Source of the DNA: Pseudomonas sp. Teo4
GTDB taxonomy: Bacteria; Pseudomonadota; Gammaproteobacteria; Pseudomonadales; Pseudomonadaceae
Direction: 5' to 3'
DNA length: 64,000 bases
NCBI RefSeq assembly: GCF_034387475.1
Contig: NZ_JAXCIL010000001.1
Location: 1,054,001 to 1,118,000, forward strand
How positions within the stretch are numbered: the first letter of the stretch is position 1; each line of letters starts with the position of its first letter. The translations under genes were made by a program, and so were the position numbers. Shown piece after piece: positions 17,790 through 26,702 of this stretch. The notes below the pieces were generated by a model that was given only the letters and a program-made list of their open reading frames with translations, was not told where the DNA came from and made no database searches.

Positions 17790-18235
17790 GCTGCCTGCTC
17801 CTGCAACAGTTCGGCGAAGTGGCTCAAGGCCAGGCGATAGCCCTGGGTGCCCAGGCCGCAGATCACGCCCACGGCAATGGACGAGACGAACGAAATGTGG
17901 CGGAACGGTTCGCGCTTGTGGACGTTGGAAAGGTGGACCTCGATCACCGGCAACTCGCTGGCAACCAAGGCATCTCGGATGGCCACGGAGGTGTGGGTCC
18001 AGGCACCGGGGTTGATCAGAATACCGTTGCAGCGGTTACGCGCGGCGTGGATCCAGTCGATCAATTCACCTTCATGGTTGGTTTGCCGAAACTCCAGTTC
18101 CAGGCCCAGGTCGCGGGCGCTGCCGGCGCAGCTTTGGGCCAGGTCGGCCAGGGTTTCACGGCCGTATTGGGCAGGTTCACGGGTACCCAGCATGTTCAGG
18201 TTGGGGCCGTTGAGTACAAGAATGAGGGGCTTCAT
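17786..18235 (-). CDS. aroQ: 3-Dehydroquinate dehydratase, type II
   Basis: 149 residues with the type II signature [17 protein letters not shown] and the conserved [15 protein letters not shown] and [11 protein letters not shown] segments. It interconverts 3-dehydroquinate and 3-dehydroshikimate. ATG 18235 gives the usual family N-terminus; a GTG four codons upstream is possible. It is coupled to the downstream dehydrogenase gene. With that enzyme it would carry imported quinate to 3-dehydroshikimate. Confidence 0.93.
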   Translation of the reverse strand: MKPLILVLNGPNLNMLGTREPAQYGRETLADLAQSCAGSARDLGLELEFRQTNHEGELIDWIHAARNRCNGILINPGAWTHTSVAIRDALVASELPVIEVHLSNVHKREPFRHISFVSSIAVGVICGLGTQGYRLALSHFAELLQEQAA

Positions 18236-18350
18236 AAGCAGCATCACTTTGTTGTTTTTGGATGCGCTTATGTTTGTACCGGATGGTTAATTACGTCAAT
18301 TCGAAGCGCAGCCCTGCAAGGGAAAGTGGGCGATTATCGAACTTCAAGTT

Positions 18351-18369
18351 GGGGCCGCAGCGCGGCCCC
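18351..18369 (-). terminator. Hairpin after the MHS transporter
   Basis: GGGGCCGC (18351-18358) and GCGGCCCC (18362-18369) form a strong 8-bp stem just downstream of the transporter stop codon. No T run follows, so termination may be partial and allow read-through to aroQ. Confidence 0.5.
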
Positions 18370-18375
18370 ATGACC

Positions 18376-19713
18376 TCAGGCCGCGCTGCGGGCCCCTTGC
18401 CGAGCGCCTTCTGCCGGCTGCTCTTCATGCAGCGAAATACGCGATGTTTCCGGCAGCGCCAGGCCACCCAACAGTGCCACCAGAGCAATCGCCACCAGGT
18501 AGAAAGCCGGTGCCAGGCTGCTGCCGGTCTGCCCGATCAACCAGGTCGCTACTAATGGCGCAGTGCCACCAAACAGCGTGTAGGCAACGTTGTAGGTGAT
18601 TGCCGAGGCGGTGTAGCGGGTGCGGGTCGGGAAGCTTTCCGACAGCAGTGCCGCCGTCACCACGCCGCTGAGCAGCGCCCCCACCGCCAGCAGGATCACC
18701 CCCAGCAGTGCCCCCGATATCGAACCGGAACTGGCCAGCCAGTAAGCGGGGAACACGCAGGCCATCACCCAAAGGCAGGTGAAGCCGATGGTCTTGCGCC
18801 GCCCGATGCGGTCCGAGAACGCCCCTGCCAATGGGCAACCGACAGCCGCGAACAGCAGTGCCACGGTAGTCACCAGCAGCGACTGGGCACGGGTGAGGTG
18901 GCCGACCAGTTGCAGGTAAGTGGCGAAGTAGGTGGTGAACATGTAGAACGACAGCGCTGTGAGCGAGATGAACGCACCCAGGTTACGGATCGCCCGGCCA
19001 TGGTTGCGCAGGGTCTCCTTGAGTGGCGAATGCTCGTGCGCCTTGCCCTCGGCCATGGCTTCGCGGAAGGCCGGTGTTTCCTCCATGCGCCAGCGCAGGT
19101 AGAGGCCAACCAGGCCCAGCGGTGCGGCCACCAGGAACGGAATGCGCCAGCCCCAGGCGTTCATCGCCTCGGTGCTCAGGCTTGCCTCCAGGCCATAGGC
19201 GATCACCGCAGCGCAGGCGAAGGCCGAGAAGGTCGATACCGGTACGAAACTGCCATAAAAGGCCCGTTTGTTCCTGGGCGCGTGCTCCATCAGGTAAGCG
19301 CAGGCCCCCGCGTACTCGCCACCTGCCGAAAAGCCCTGAAGGCAGCGGGCCAGGGTCAGCAGCGCCGGGGCGGCCAGGCCAATGCTGGCGTAGGTCGGCA
19401 GCAGACCGATCAGGGTGGTGGAGCCGGCCATCAACAGGATGGTCATCGACAGCACCCGCTTGCGTCCGAGGCGGTCGCCCAAGGCACCGAACACGATCCC
19501 GCCGAGCGGGCGCAAGGCAAAGGCCACGGCGAACACGGCAAAAGTCTTGAGCAGTGCCACGCTGGCATCTTCGCTGGCGAAGAACTGGCTGGCGATCAGG
19601 GTGGCGAGAAAGCCATAGACAGCGAAATCGAACCATTCGACGAAGTTGCCGATGGCCGATGCGGCTATGACGCGGCGTAGTGTGGCGGGGGATACCTCAT
19701 GAGGTGCGGACAT
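18376..19713 (-). CDS. MHS-family metabolite:H+ symporter (shikimate transporter-like)
   Basis: 445 residues with twelve hydrophobic segments. The MHS signatures are NFVEWFDFAVYGFLA near the N-terminus, GDRLGRKR in the first cytoplasmic loop and GGEYAGA in helix 5. Relatives carry shikimate, 2-oxoglutarate, citrate or proline/betaine. Its position directly upstream of aroQ and the quinate/shikimate dehydrogenase makes a hydroaromatic acid the favoured substrate, by context only. Confidence 0.85.
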   Translation of the reverse strand: MSAPHEVSPATLRRVIAASAIGNFVEWFDFAVYGFLATLIASQFFASEDASVALLKTFAVFAVAFALRPLGGIVFGALGDRLGRKRVLSMTILLMAGSTTLIGLLPTYASIGLAAPALLTLARCLQGFSAGGEYAGACAYLMEHAPRNKRAFYGSFVPVSTFSAFACAAVIAYGLEASLSTEAMNAWGWRIPFLVAAPLGLVGLYLRWRMEETPAFREAMAEGKAHEHSPLKETLRNHGRAIRNLGAFISLTALSFYMFTTYFATYLQLVGHLTRAQSLLVTTVALLFAAVGCPLAGAFSDRIGRRKTIGFTCLWVMACVFPAYWLASSGSISGALLGVILLAVGALLSGVVTAALLSESFPTRTRYTASAITYNVAYTLFGGTAPLVATWLIGQTGSSLAPAFYLVAIALVALLGGLALPETSRISLHEEQPAEGARQGARSAA

Positions 19714-19934
19714 GCGTGTGCTCTCCGGTGGTCATAGGCAGCCTGGATGAAAGTAATGCGGCCGGGCCGCTTTATCGTTGTTGTTGCAGGCAGTAGACCG
19801 AGTGACGCAGGAGAGCGCTGCTTCGAGGGCGACATCGGGATATCTGATTTGACCGTTTGTCTGGTTCAGCCTCCAAAAGCTTGCCGTGGGGGCAACGGCT
19901 TGTGTTGCCTGTACCGGCCTCATCGCCGCGGTTC

Positions 19935-20019
19935 GTCGCCACGACAAGCCGGCTCCTACATGGATCGCGACAATCCTGAGATCACTGCAATATCTGTGGG
20001 AGCCGGCTTGCCGGCGATG
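19935..20019. repeat. REP palindrome pair in a 337-base gap
   Basis: Inverted REP units around GACAAGCCGGCTCCTAC (from about 19942) and TGTGGGAGCCGGCTTGCCGG (from 19995) lie between the MHS gene and the GntR gene (gap 19714-20050). The rest of the gap holds the likely transporter promoter. No gene was seen. Confidence 0.75.
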
Positions 20020-20050
20020 CTGTGTATGGCACCGTCGCAACCGCAATGGC

Positions 20051-20743
20051 CTAGACGGAGAACACCACCCCAGTACGCGAGGCCGCATTGCGAATATGTT
20101 CCTGCATTGCCCGCTGCGCCCCGACCTGCGAACGCCGTGCCAGGGCGCGAAGGATCTTGCGGTGCTCCTGCCAGGTCTCCATGGCCCGTTCGGGGCGGAT
20201 GAAGGGCAGCTTCTGGCTTTCCAGAAAGATCTCCTGGCTGGCGGTAATCACCTGCAGCATTGCCTGGTTGCCGCAGGCTTGCAGCAGCTGTTGGTGAAAC
20301 GCGAAGTCCAACTGCGCCGCCGCCTCGAACCGGCCCGCTCGCAGTTCCAGGCGCATGGCCTCGACATTCGCCTCCAGGCGGTCGATGTCGTCGGCGGTCA
20401 GCATCAGGGCGGCCTGCCCGGCGGCAAAACCCTCGAGCGCGTAGCGCAATTGAAAGGTGTCGGCGGCCGAGACCTGCTCGGCATACGGCCAGGCAAAACC
20501 CGGCGATGTTTGTGCAACAGGCGCCTGGACGAACACACCCTTGCCCGGTTGCACGCTCACCAAACCCAACGCGCTGAGCGAGGACAAGGCTTCGCGCAAC
20601 GAGGCCCGGCTGACGCCCAATTGTTCAGCCAGATCGCGCTGCGAGGGCAGGGCATCGCCGGGCAGGTAGCCACCGTCGTCGATCAGTTTGCGAATCGCCT
20701 GCAAGGCGATTTCCGGGACGGCGCGGGGGAGGGAGTCGAGCAT
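20051..20743 (-). CDS. GntR/FadR-family regulator (FCD domain)
   Basis: 230 residues. A GntR winged helix (PSQRDLAEQLGVSRASLREAL) is followed by an all-helical FCD effector domain with likely metal or ligand His residues (LDFAFHQQLL, MQEHIRNAA). ATG 20743 was chosen; the longer frame to 20806 would add an unconserved leader. It is divergent from the amino-acid ABC transporter, and two related palindromes lie in the gap, one abutting its own start codon. Control of the ABC operon plus autoregulation is likely. Confidence 0.88.
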   Translation of the reverse strand: MLDSLPRAVPEIALQAIRKLIDDGGYLPGDALPSQRDLAEQLGVSRASLREALSSLSALGLVSVQPGKGVFVQAPVAQTSPGFAWPYAEQVSAADTFQLRYALEGFAAGQAALMLTADDIDRLEANVEAMRLELRAGRFEAAAQLDFAFHQQLLQACGNQAMLQVITASQEIFLESQKLPFIRPERAMETWQEHRKILRALARRSQVGAQRAMQEHIRNAASRTGVVFSV

Positions 20744-20906
20744 GCTGTTCAGACCGGTCGGAGGGCGATATCCGCTCCTTTTACGGACATTGATGGCCGC
20801 TGGCAAGTGTTGCCCCGCGCTGGCGCAGAAGCGGTTCAGCTTGCCCGAATAAGGGGCGCCGCCAACCCTGACTTGGCTAGCGCATGCGGTAACTGTTCAG
20901 ACCAGT
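20744..20906. promoter_or_regulatory. GntR-type operator pair
   Basis: ACTGTTCAGACCAGT (20892-20906) is a near-palindrome of the form ACTGnTCnGAnCAGT. A second copy, GCTGTTCAGACCGGT, lies at 20744-20758 next to the regulator start codon. They share a 13-of-14 match (CTGTTCAGACCrGT) and the symmetry expected for FadR-type binding sites. Confidence 0.6.
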
Positions 20907-21019
20907 AAGACCGTGCAGCCATGGCCCTGGCGCGGGTTTTGGCTGTTGCCTGGCCAATCTGGCATGGCCCGTGCACTGGCCTTGCAGACTCATCATCCTG
21001 TCCCCTGCGAGGCTTTCCC

Positions 21020-21805
21020 ATGAAGATGTTCCGCCCCCTGCTTCTGGCCACCCTGTTCTGCGGCAGTACCCTGGGCTTGGCTCAGGCCCAGGCCGATGCC
21101 CTCGCCGACATCACCGCCCGTGGCGTACTGAAAGTGGCAGTACCGCAGGACTTCCCACCGTTCGGTTCGGTGGGCCCTGATCTGAAGCCCCGTGGCCTGG
21201 ACATCGACACCGCGCAACTGCTGGCCGACAAGCTGGGCGTGAAGCTGGCGCTGACGCCGGTCAACAGCACCAACCGCATTCCGTTCCTCACCACCGGCAA
21301 GGTCGACCTGGTGATTTCCAGCCTCGGCAAGAACCCGGAGCGTGCGGCCGTGATCGACTTCTCGCGCCCATACGCGCCGTTCTACCTGGCGGTGTTCGGC
21401 CCGCAGGACGCCAAAATCGACAGCATCGACGCCATCGCCGGCAAGACCATCAGCGTCACCCGCGGCGCCATCGAAGACATGGAACTGTCCGCCGTCGCGC
21501 CTGAGGGCACTATCATCAAGCGCTTCGAGGACAACAACTCGACCATCGCGGCGTACCTGTCCGGCCAAGTCGAGCTGATCGCCAGTGGCAGCGTGGTAAT
21601 GGCCGCCATTGCTGAAAAGAACCCGTCCAAGGTGCCGGTGATGAAGGTCAAGCTCAAGGACTCGCCGGTCTACGTCGGCCTGGCCAAGCAGGAGCCTGCC
21701 TTGCTGGAAAAGGTCAACGCCACCCTGGACGCCGCCAAGGCTGACGGCAGCCTCAACCGCAACGCCGAGAAGTGGCTCAAGCAACCGCTGCCGGCCGATC
21801 TTTGA
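21020..21805 (+). CDS. Amino-acid ABC transporter, substrate-binding protein
   Basis: 261 residues. A signal peptide ends near AQAQA. The mature part is a bilobed periplasmic binding protein of the polar amino-acid type, with a first-lobe motif VPQDFPPFGSVGPD and a DFSRPY segment. ATG 21020 has GAGG at 21009-21012. It leads a four-gene operon with two permeases and an ATPase. The exact amino acid is not readable from the sequence. Confidence 0.9.
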   Translation: MKMFRPLLLATLFCGSTLGLAQAQADALADITARGVLKVAVPQDFPPFGSVGPDLKPRGLDIDTAQLLADKLGVKLALTPVNSTNRIPFLTTGKVDLVISSLGKNPERAAVIDFSRPYAPFYLAVFGPQDAKIDSIDAIAGKTISVTRGAIEDMELSAVAPEGTIIKRFEDNNSTIAAYLSGQVELIASGSVVMAAIAEKNPSKVPVMKVKLKDSPVYVGLAKQEPALLEKVNATLDAAKADGSLNRNAEKWLKQPLPADL

Positions 21806-21826
21806 GCGGTAGGCGGAGCCTGAACC

Positions 21827-22492
21827 ATGGCCTATCAATTCGACTTCGCCCCGGTGCTGGCGCAGGGTGACCTGTTGCTCAAAGGGGCGGTGTTCACCTT
21901 GCAACTGACGGTCATCGGCACGCTGCTCGGGGTCGCCATCGGTGTGCTCGGCGCGGTGGTCCGTGCCTGGCGGCTGCGCCCCTTCGATGCGCTGTTCGGC
22001 GTGTACGTGGAACTGATCCGCAACACGCCCTTCATCGTGCAGCTGTTCTTCATCTTCTTCGGCTTGCCGGCGCTGGGGGTACGCCTGACCGAGTGGCAGG
22101 CGGCGGTGTTGGCCATGGTGATCAACCTGGGAGCGTATTCCACCGAGATCATCCGTGCCGGTATCCAGGCCATCCCCAAAGGGCAGCTGGAGGCCGCTGC
22201 GGCACTGGCCATGAGCCGCTTCGAGGCGTTGCGTCATGTGGTGCTGCGACCTGCGCTGGCGAAAGTCTGGCCGGCGCTGTCGAGCCAGATCGTGATCGTC
22301 ATGCTGGGCTCGGCGGTGTGCTCGCAGATCGCCACCGAAGAACTGTCATTCGCCGCCAACTTCATCCAGTCGCGCAACTTCCGCGCCTTTGAAACCTACC
22401 TGCTGACCACAGTGATGTACCTGGTCATGGCCATTGTCGTGCGCCAGTTGCTGGCCTGGGTCGGCCAACGCTGGCTGATGGGGAGACGCTGA
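21827..22492 (+). CDS. Amino-acid ABC transporter permease
   Basis: 221 residues of the HisMQ type with an EAA loop (EAAAALAMSRFEALRHVVLRPA) and about five membrane helices. It has the ELIRNTPFIVQLFF signature. It directly precedes a second permease that starts at the next base, so the two subunits form a heterodimeric channel. Confidence 0.9.
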   Translation: MAYQFDFAPVLAQGDLLLKGAVFTLQLTVIGTLLGVAIGVLGAVVRAWRLRPFDALFGVYVELIRNTPFIVQLFFIFFGLPALGVRLTEWQAAVLAMVINLGAYSTEIIRAGIQAIPKGQLEAAAALAMSRFEALRHVVLRPALAKVWPALSSQIVIVMLGSAVCSQIATEELSFAANFIQSRNFRAFETYLLTTVMYLVMAIVVRQLLAWVGQRWLMGRR

Positions 22493-23140
22493 ATGGACTT
22501 CACCTTGTGGGACATCGTCCGCAACCTGCTCACCGGCTTGCAGTGGACCTTGCTGCTGTCGCTGGTGGCCTTTGTCTGCGGTGGTTTGGCCGGGCTGTTG
22601 CTGTTGCTGGCGCGTATCAGCGACAACCCGTGGCTGCGCGGTTTTGCCCGTGGCTATATCGAGCTGTTCCAGGGTACACCCCTGTTGATGCAGTTGTTCA
22701 TGGTGTTCTTCGGCATCGCGCTGTTCGGCCTCGACGTTTCGGCCTGGATGGCCGCCGCCATCGCGCTCACCTTGTTCACCAGCGCCTTTCTGGCCGAGAT
22801 CTGGCGTGGTTGTGTCGAGTCGATTCCCCATGGCCAGTGGGAGGCCTCGGGCAGCCTGGCCATGAATCGCCTGGAGCAGTTGCGCCACGTGATCCTGCCC
22901 CAGGCTATGCGTATCGCCATCGCGCCGACGGTGGGGTTCTCGGTGCAGGTGGTCAAAGGCACGGCGGTGACGTCGATCATCGGTTTTACCGAGTTGACCA
23001 AGACCGGCGGCATGCTGGCCAACGCCACCTTCGAACCGTTCCTGATCTACGGCCTGGTTGCGCTGGGCTATTTCCTCCTCTGCTATCCGCTCTCGTTGAG
23101 CGCCCGTTACCTGGAAAGGAGGCTGCATGCCCCTGCTTAG
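22493..23140 (+). CDS. Amino-acid ABC transporter permease
   Basis: 215 residues of the HisMQ type with the signature YIELFQGTPLLMQLF and an EAA loop (EASGSLAMNRLEQLRHVILP). It overlaps the ATPase gene by 14 bases, indicating translational coupling. Confidence 0.9.
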   Translation: MDFTLWDIVRNLLTGLQWTLLLSLVAFVCGGLAGLLLLLARISDNPWLRGFARGYIELFQGTPLLMQLFMVFFGIALFGLDVSAWMAAAIALTLFTSAFLAEIWRGCVESIPHGQWEASGSLAMNRLEQLRHVILPQAMRIAIAPTVGFSVQVVKGTAVTSIIGFTELTKTGGMLANATFEPFLIYGLVALGYFLLCYPLSLSARYLERRLHAPA

Positions 23141-23861
23141 AGTGTCCGCGCTGCACAAATACTACGGCGACAATCATGTGCTCAAGGGCGTTGACCTGAG
23201 CATCGAGGAAGGCGAGGTGGTGGCCATCATCGGCCGCAGCGGCTCGGGCAAGAGCACGTTCCTGCGCACACTCAACGGCCTGGAGTCGATCAGCGACGGC
23301 GTGATCGAGGTCGACGGCGAATACCTCGATGCTGGCCGCGCAGACCTGCGCGCCCTGCGCCAGAAGGTCGGCATGGTGTTCCAGCAGTTCAACCTGTTCC
23401 CGCACCTGAGCGTGGGTGAGAACGTAATGCTCGCGCCACAGGTGGTGAAGAAAACCAGCCGTGCCGAGGCCCGCCAACTGGCTGAGCAGATGCTGGCGCG
23501 GGTAGGGCTGGCGGAGAAGTTCGATGCCTACCCCGACCGACTTTCGGGCGGGCAGCAGCAACGGGTGGCCATTGCCCGGGCATTGGCGATGTCGCCGAAA
23601 GTGCTGCTGTGCGACGAGATCACCTCGGCGCTCGACCCCGAGTTGGTCAATGAAGTGCTGGGTGTGGTGCGCCAACTGGCCAGCGAGGGGATGACGCTGA
23701 TCATGGTCACCCACGAAATGCGCTTCGCCCGCGAGGTGGGGGACAAACTGGTGTTCATGCACCAGGGCAAGGTGCATGAAGTGGGCAACCCCCGCGAAGT
23801 GTTCGCCGCCCCACGCACGGCGGAGCTGGCGAACTTCATTGGCGCGGTGGCCTCGGCCTAG
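23127..23861 (+). CDS. Amino-acid ABC transporter ATP-binding protein
   Basis: 244 residues of the GlnQ/HisP class: Walker A GRSGSGKST, Q-loop VFQQFNLFPHL, signature LSGGQQQRV, Walker B VLLCDEITSALDPE and the switch His in VTHEMRF. It is the last gene of the operon; the convergent TonB receptor ends 12 bases later. Confidence 0.94.
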   Translation: MPLLRVSALHKYYGDNHVLKGVDLSIEEGEVVAIIGRSGSGKSTFLRTLNGLESISDGVIEVDGEYLDAGRADLRALRQKVGMVFQQFNLFPHLSVGENVMLAPQVVKKTSRAEARQLAEQMLARVGLAEKFDAYPDRLSGGQQQRVAIARALAMSPKVLLCDEITSALDPELVNEVLGVVRQLASEGMTLIMVTHEMRFAREVGDKLVFMHQGKVHEVGNPREVFAAPRTAELANFIGAVASA

Positions 23862-23873
23862 CGCGCCGGGCGA

Positions 23874-26024
23874 TCAGAAGCGCAGGTCCAGCGCCAGCTC
23901 GAAGGTGCGCGGCGCACCCATGTAGTACTGGGTGTTGTAGGCCTGCTTGGCATACACCTCATCGGTCAGGTTGCGCACCCGCCCGGTGAGGGTGGTGTGC
24001 TCGTCCAGCCGATAGCGGGCGAAGGCCCCGTACAGGGTGTAGGCGGGAGCCTTGAGGGTGTTGGCGTTGTCGGCGTACACCGAATCGACATAGCGTGCGT
24101 CCATGCCGACCGACCAGTCCTGGGTCAGGATGTAGGTCAGCCACAGGTTGCCGACATTGGCCGGCACGTTGGTCGGGGCATTGCCCTTGCGTGATACCGA
24201 CACACCGTTGACCGCCTCGTTGAACTCATCGTACTGCGCGTCGACATAGGCGTAGTTGGCCTCGGCCAGCAACTTCGGCGTCACTTGCAGGCGACCCGAC
24301 AGCTCGATGCCGCGCGAGGTCTGCTGGCCAGCTTGCACCGTCAGGTTGGGGTTGACCGAGTCGCGTACGGCAAAGTCCTTGCGCACTATCTGGTACAGCG
24401 CCACCGTCGCTGCGCCACGGCCTTCGAGGAAATCGAACTTGCTGCCGACTTCCCATTGCTCACCCTTGGACAAGTCGAACAGGCCGACGTTGGAATAGGT
24501 CGCCGCCGCCAACGAGCCGGCCGGGAGGTCGGCAGAGGTGCTGTATTGCGCATAGACGCTGGCTGATGGCGTTAGCGCGTAAGTCAGGCCGATGCGGCCG
24601 GACAGCGGTTCCCAGCGCCGTTCGAACCAGGCCGGGGAGGTGGGCGTGACAGTGCCGTAGTTGGTCACTTGCATGTCCAGGTAGTCGTAGCGCAGGGCCG
24701 TCAACAGCGCCAGGCGTTCGGTCAGTTGCAGACGGTTCTCGGCGAACACGGCGCGGTTGGTGACTTCATTGCGGCGTTGCTTGGTCAGGCCTGCGTTCAC
24801 CCCTGGTATGTCATCGAAGCTGCCTGGGTCGAAATGGTCCGGGTCGACCACATCGCTCCAGCTGCCGGAAGTCGGGTAGAGGGTCTGGCGCATGTGCGAG
24901 TAGTCCAGCCCCAGCGACCACTGGCTGGCCAGGCCGAACAGCTGGTTGTCATGGCGCAGTTCGATGCGGTCGCCCAGCACCTTCTGCTCATGGCGCTGCA
25001 GGTACGGGCTGGAGCGCAGCACGTTGCCATCGCTGGTGTAGCTGTAACGTTCAAGGTTGCGGTAGTCGCGCTGGGCGTCGTAGTGATACAGGGTGTTCTG
25101 CACGCTGGTGCTGTCACTGAGCTGGTAGTCGAGTATCGAGCGCAGCCAGCGCACCCGCTGCTCGTAGCGGCCGTCGGCGACGTTGTAGTTCTCGAAGCGC
25201 CGGCTCTTGTCGATTTTCATGGTGCTGCGGCCGGGCAGAATCGGTGAACCCCAGTACGGGCTGTCCTCGGTGTCTTCCTGATACTCCAGCGCCAGGGTGT
25301 GGGTCAGGTTGGGGGCCAGGTCGCTGAGCAGCGAGAAGGCCAGGCTGTCGGTTTGCCGCTCGTTGCGGTCGATGTAGCCGTTGCCATGGTCGCGGCTGAA
25401 GTCCAGGCGCACGAAGTGGCGGGCGTCGGCAGGGTTGCTGGCCAGGGCCTGGTTGATGCCGAAGGCCACCTGCGAATCGTCATAGCTGCCATAGCGCAAA
25501 CGCCCGTCGAAGGTCTGCTGGTCGCGGCTGGCGAGCTTGGTGATGTAGTTGATCGAGCCACCCACCGAGCCTGCGCCATGCAGGAACGACGACGGCCCGC
25601 CAATCAGCTCGACCCGGTCCAGCACCCAGGCGTCCACCGGGCGGGTGGCACTGCTGTAGCCCAGGTTGATGCCGTTGTAGAGCTGGGTGACCTGGTTCTG
25701 GGTGAAGCCGCGGTACGTGACGAAACCGCCGAAGCCTGGGTTGGCCGAAGCGTTCACGCCGGTCATGGCGTTGATCACATCCTGGCTGTCCTTGGCGTCG
25801 CGGGCCTCGATGACACGGCGGTCCGAGACGCTGACTGACGCAGGTGTTTCGCGTGCCGTAAGGCCCAACCGCGAGCCGGTGCGGATTGGCTCGTCCAGCT
25901 GCACGCCGGACGGCGCCTCGCGCTGGCCGTCGATGGTGGTGGCAGAGAGTTCGACGGCGGCGTCATCCGCCCAGGCGAAGGTGCAGGTGCCCATCAGGAG
26001 CACCAGGGAGGTGTTGCGGATCAT
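23874..26024 (-). CDS. TonB-dependent outer-membrane receptor
   Basis: 716 residues. A signal peptide (ending near TFAWA) is followed by a plug domain of the ferric-siderophore receptor class (RETPASVSVSDRRVIEARD, VTYRGF, VELIGGPSSFLHGAGSVGG) and a 22-strand barrel ending in FELALDLRF with a terminal Phe. It lies downstream of a DUF2946 gene with His and Met motifs, a pairing seen with metal-uptake receptors. No Fur box was recognised upstream, so the substrate (iron chelate or another metal) is left open. Confidence 0.87.
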   Translation of the reverse strand: MIRNTSLVLLMGTCTFAWADDAAVELSATTIDGQREAPSGVQLDEPIRTGSRLGLTARETPASVSVSDRRVIEARDAKDSQDVINAMTGVNASANPGFGGFVTYRGFTQNQVTQLYNGINLGYSSATRPVDAWVLDRVELIGGPSSFLHGAGSVGGSINYITKLASRDQQTFDGRLRYGSYDDSQVAFGINQALASNPADARHFVRLDFSRDHGNGYIDRNERQTDSLAFSLLSDLAPNLTHTLALEYQEDTEDSPYWGSPILPGRSTMKIDKSRRFENYNVADGRYEQRVRWLRSILDYQLSDSTSVQNTLYHYDAQRDYRNLERYSYTSDGNVLRSSPYLQRHEQKVLGDRIELRHDNQLFGLASQWSLGLDYSHMRQTLYPTSGSWSDVVDPDHFDPGSFDDIPGVNAGLTKQRRNEVTNRAVFAENRLQLTERLALLTALRYDYLDMQVTNYGTVTPTSPAWFERRWEPLSGRIGLTYALTPSASVYAQYSTSADLPAGSLAAATYSNVGLFDLSKGEQWEVGSKFDFLEGRGAATVALYQIVRKDFAVRDSVNPNLTVQAGQQTSRGIELSGRLQVTPKLLAEANYAYVDAQYDEFNEAVNGVSVSRKGNAPTNVPANVGNLWLTYILTQDWSVGMDARYVDSVYADNANTLKAPAYTLYGAFARYRLDEHTTLTGRVRNLTDEVYAKQAYNTQYYMGAPRTFELALDLRF

Positions 26025-26048
26025 GTTGTCATGGCTTCCACGCAAAGG

Positions 26049-26498
26049 TCATGGCTGACCACGCGCGCACGAGCGCGCCCGGTTAAGGTCAGGCGAACGA
26101 AATGGCTGTTGCGGGGGAAGCGAGGGGGAGGCGCGGGGGTTGAGGGCGGGGCGTTGATAGCGTGGCGGCGGTTGCGCCCAGCTGCGTACGACGATGGGGG
26201 AGGAAGCGCCAGCTTGTGTAGGGATGAACGACCAGCCGACGCTGCTCAGCGGTACTGCCATGGCGAACGAGGAGCACACCGGGCAGTCGAGTTGGGCCAT
26301 GTGCTGGTCGCCACCGGCGTTGTCCAGGTCGATGGCCTTGCCGTGCTCGCTGTTTATCGAACAGAAACCACCCTCGAGGCCGGACAGGCGCAAACCACTC
26401 ATCTGGCCGTGGTGCAGGCCGCACAGCAATAGGCTGAACAGGACGCTGGCATAGAGCGTCCAGGCAGTCAGCATGCGGGCCTGGCGGGTGATTTTCAT
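26049..26498 (-). CDS. DUF2946 domain protein
   Basis: 149 residues. An N-terminal membrane segment or signal is followed by possible metal-binding sequence: GLHHGQMSG, DQHMAQLDCPVCSSF (a CPVC pair). The C-terminal half is Pro/Arg-rich and weakly conserved. ATG 26498 was chosen over an upstream start at 26561. It is 24 bases upstream of the TonB receptor, so the two are probably co-transcribed. DUF2946 proteins are often near copper genes; the function is unproven. Confidence 0.75.
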   Translation of the reverse strand: MKITRQARMLTAWTLYASVLFSLLLCGLHHGQMSGLRLSGLEGGFCSINSEHGKAIDLDNAGGDQHMAQLDCPVCSSFAMAVPLSSVGWSFIPTQAGASSPIVVRSWAQPPPRYQRPALNPRASPSLPPQQPFRSPDLNRARSCARGQP

Positions 26499-26598
26499 GG
26501 CGGCGAATCTACCATCCGGATGAATGGTCGGGTAGTGCTTTGGTGTGGCGGATTGCCGCATGTGGGCTGCTGTGCAGCCCTTTCGCGCTGGGGAACTG

Positions 26599-26620
26599 TC
26601 GCCGGCAAGCCGGCTCCTAC
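26599..26620. repeat. REP palindrome unit
   Basis: TCGCCGGCAAGCCGGCTCCT (26599-26618) is a single REP unit between the DUF2946 gene and the parA-like gene, with a degenerate second unit near 26655-26675. Confidence 0.65.
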
Positions 26621-26702
26621 AGGTACTGCGGTGATCTCAAGGTCGGCGTGGTCCGTGTGGGAGATACCGGCAACACAAGACAGTTGCTGCCACAACCTCA
26701 GC

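Noticed and set aside
26500-26700. Fur box for the TonB receptor operon
   Set aside because: No match to the GATAATGATAATCATTATC pattern was found in this gap.
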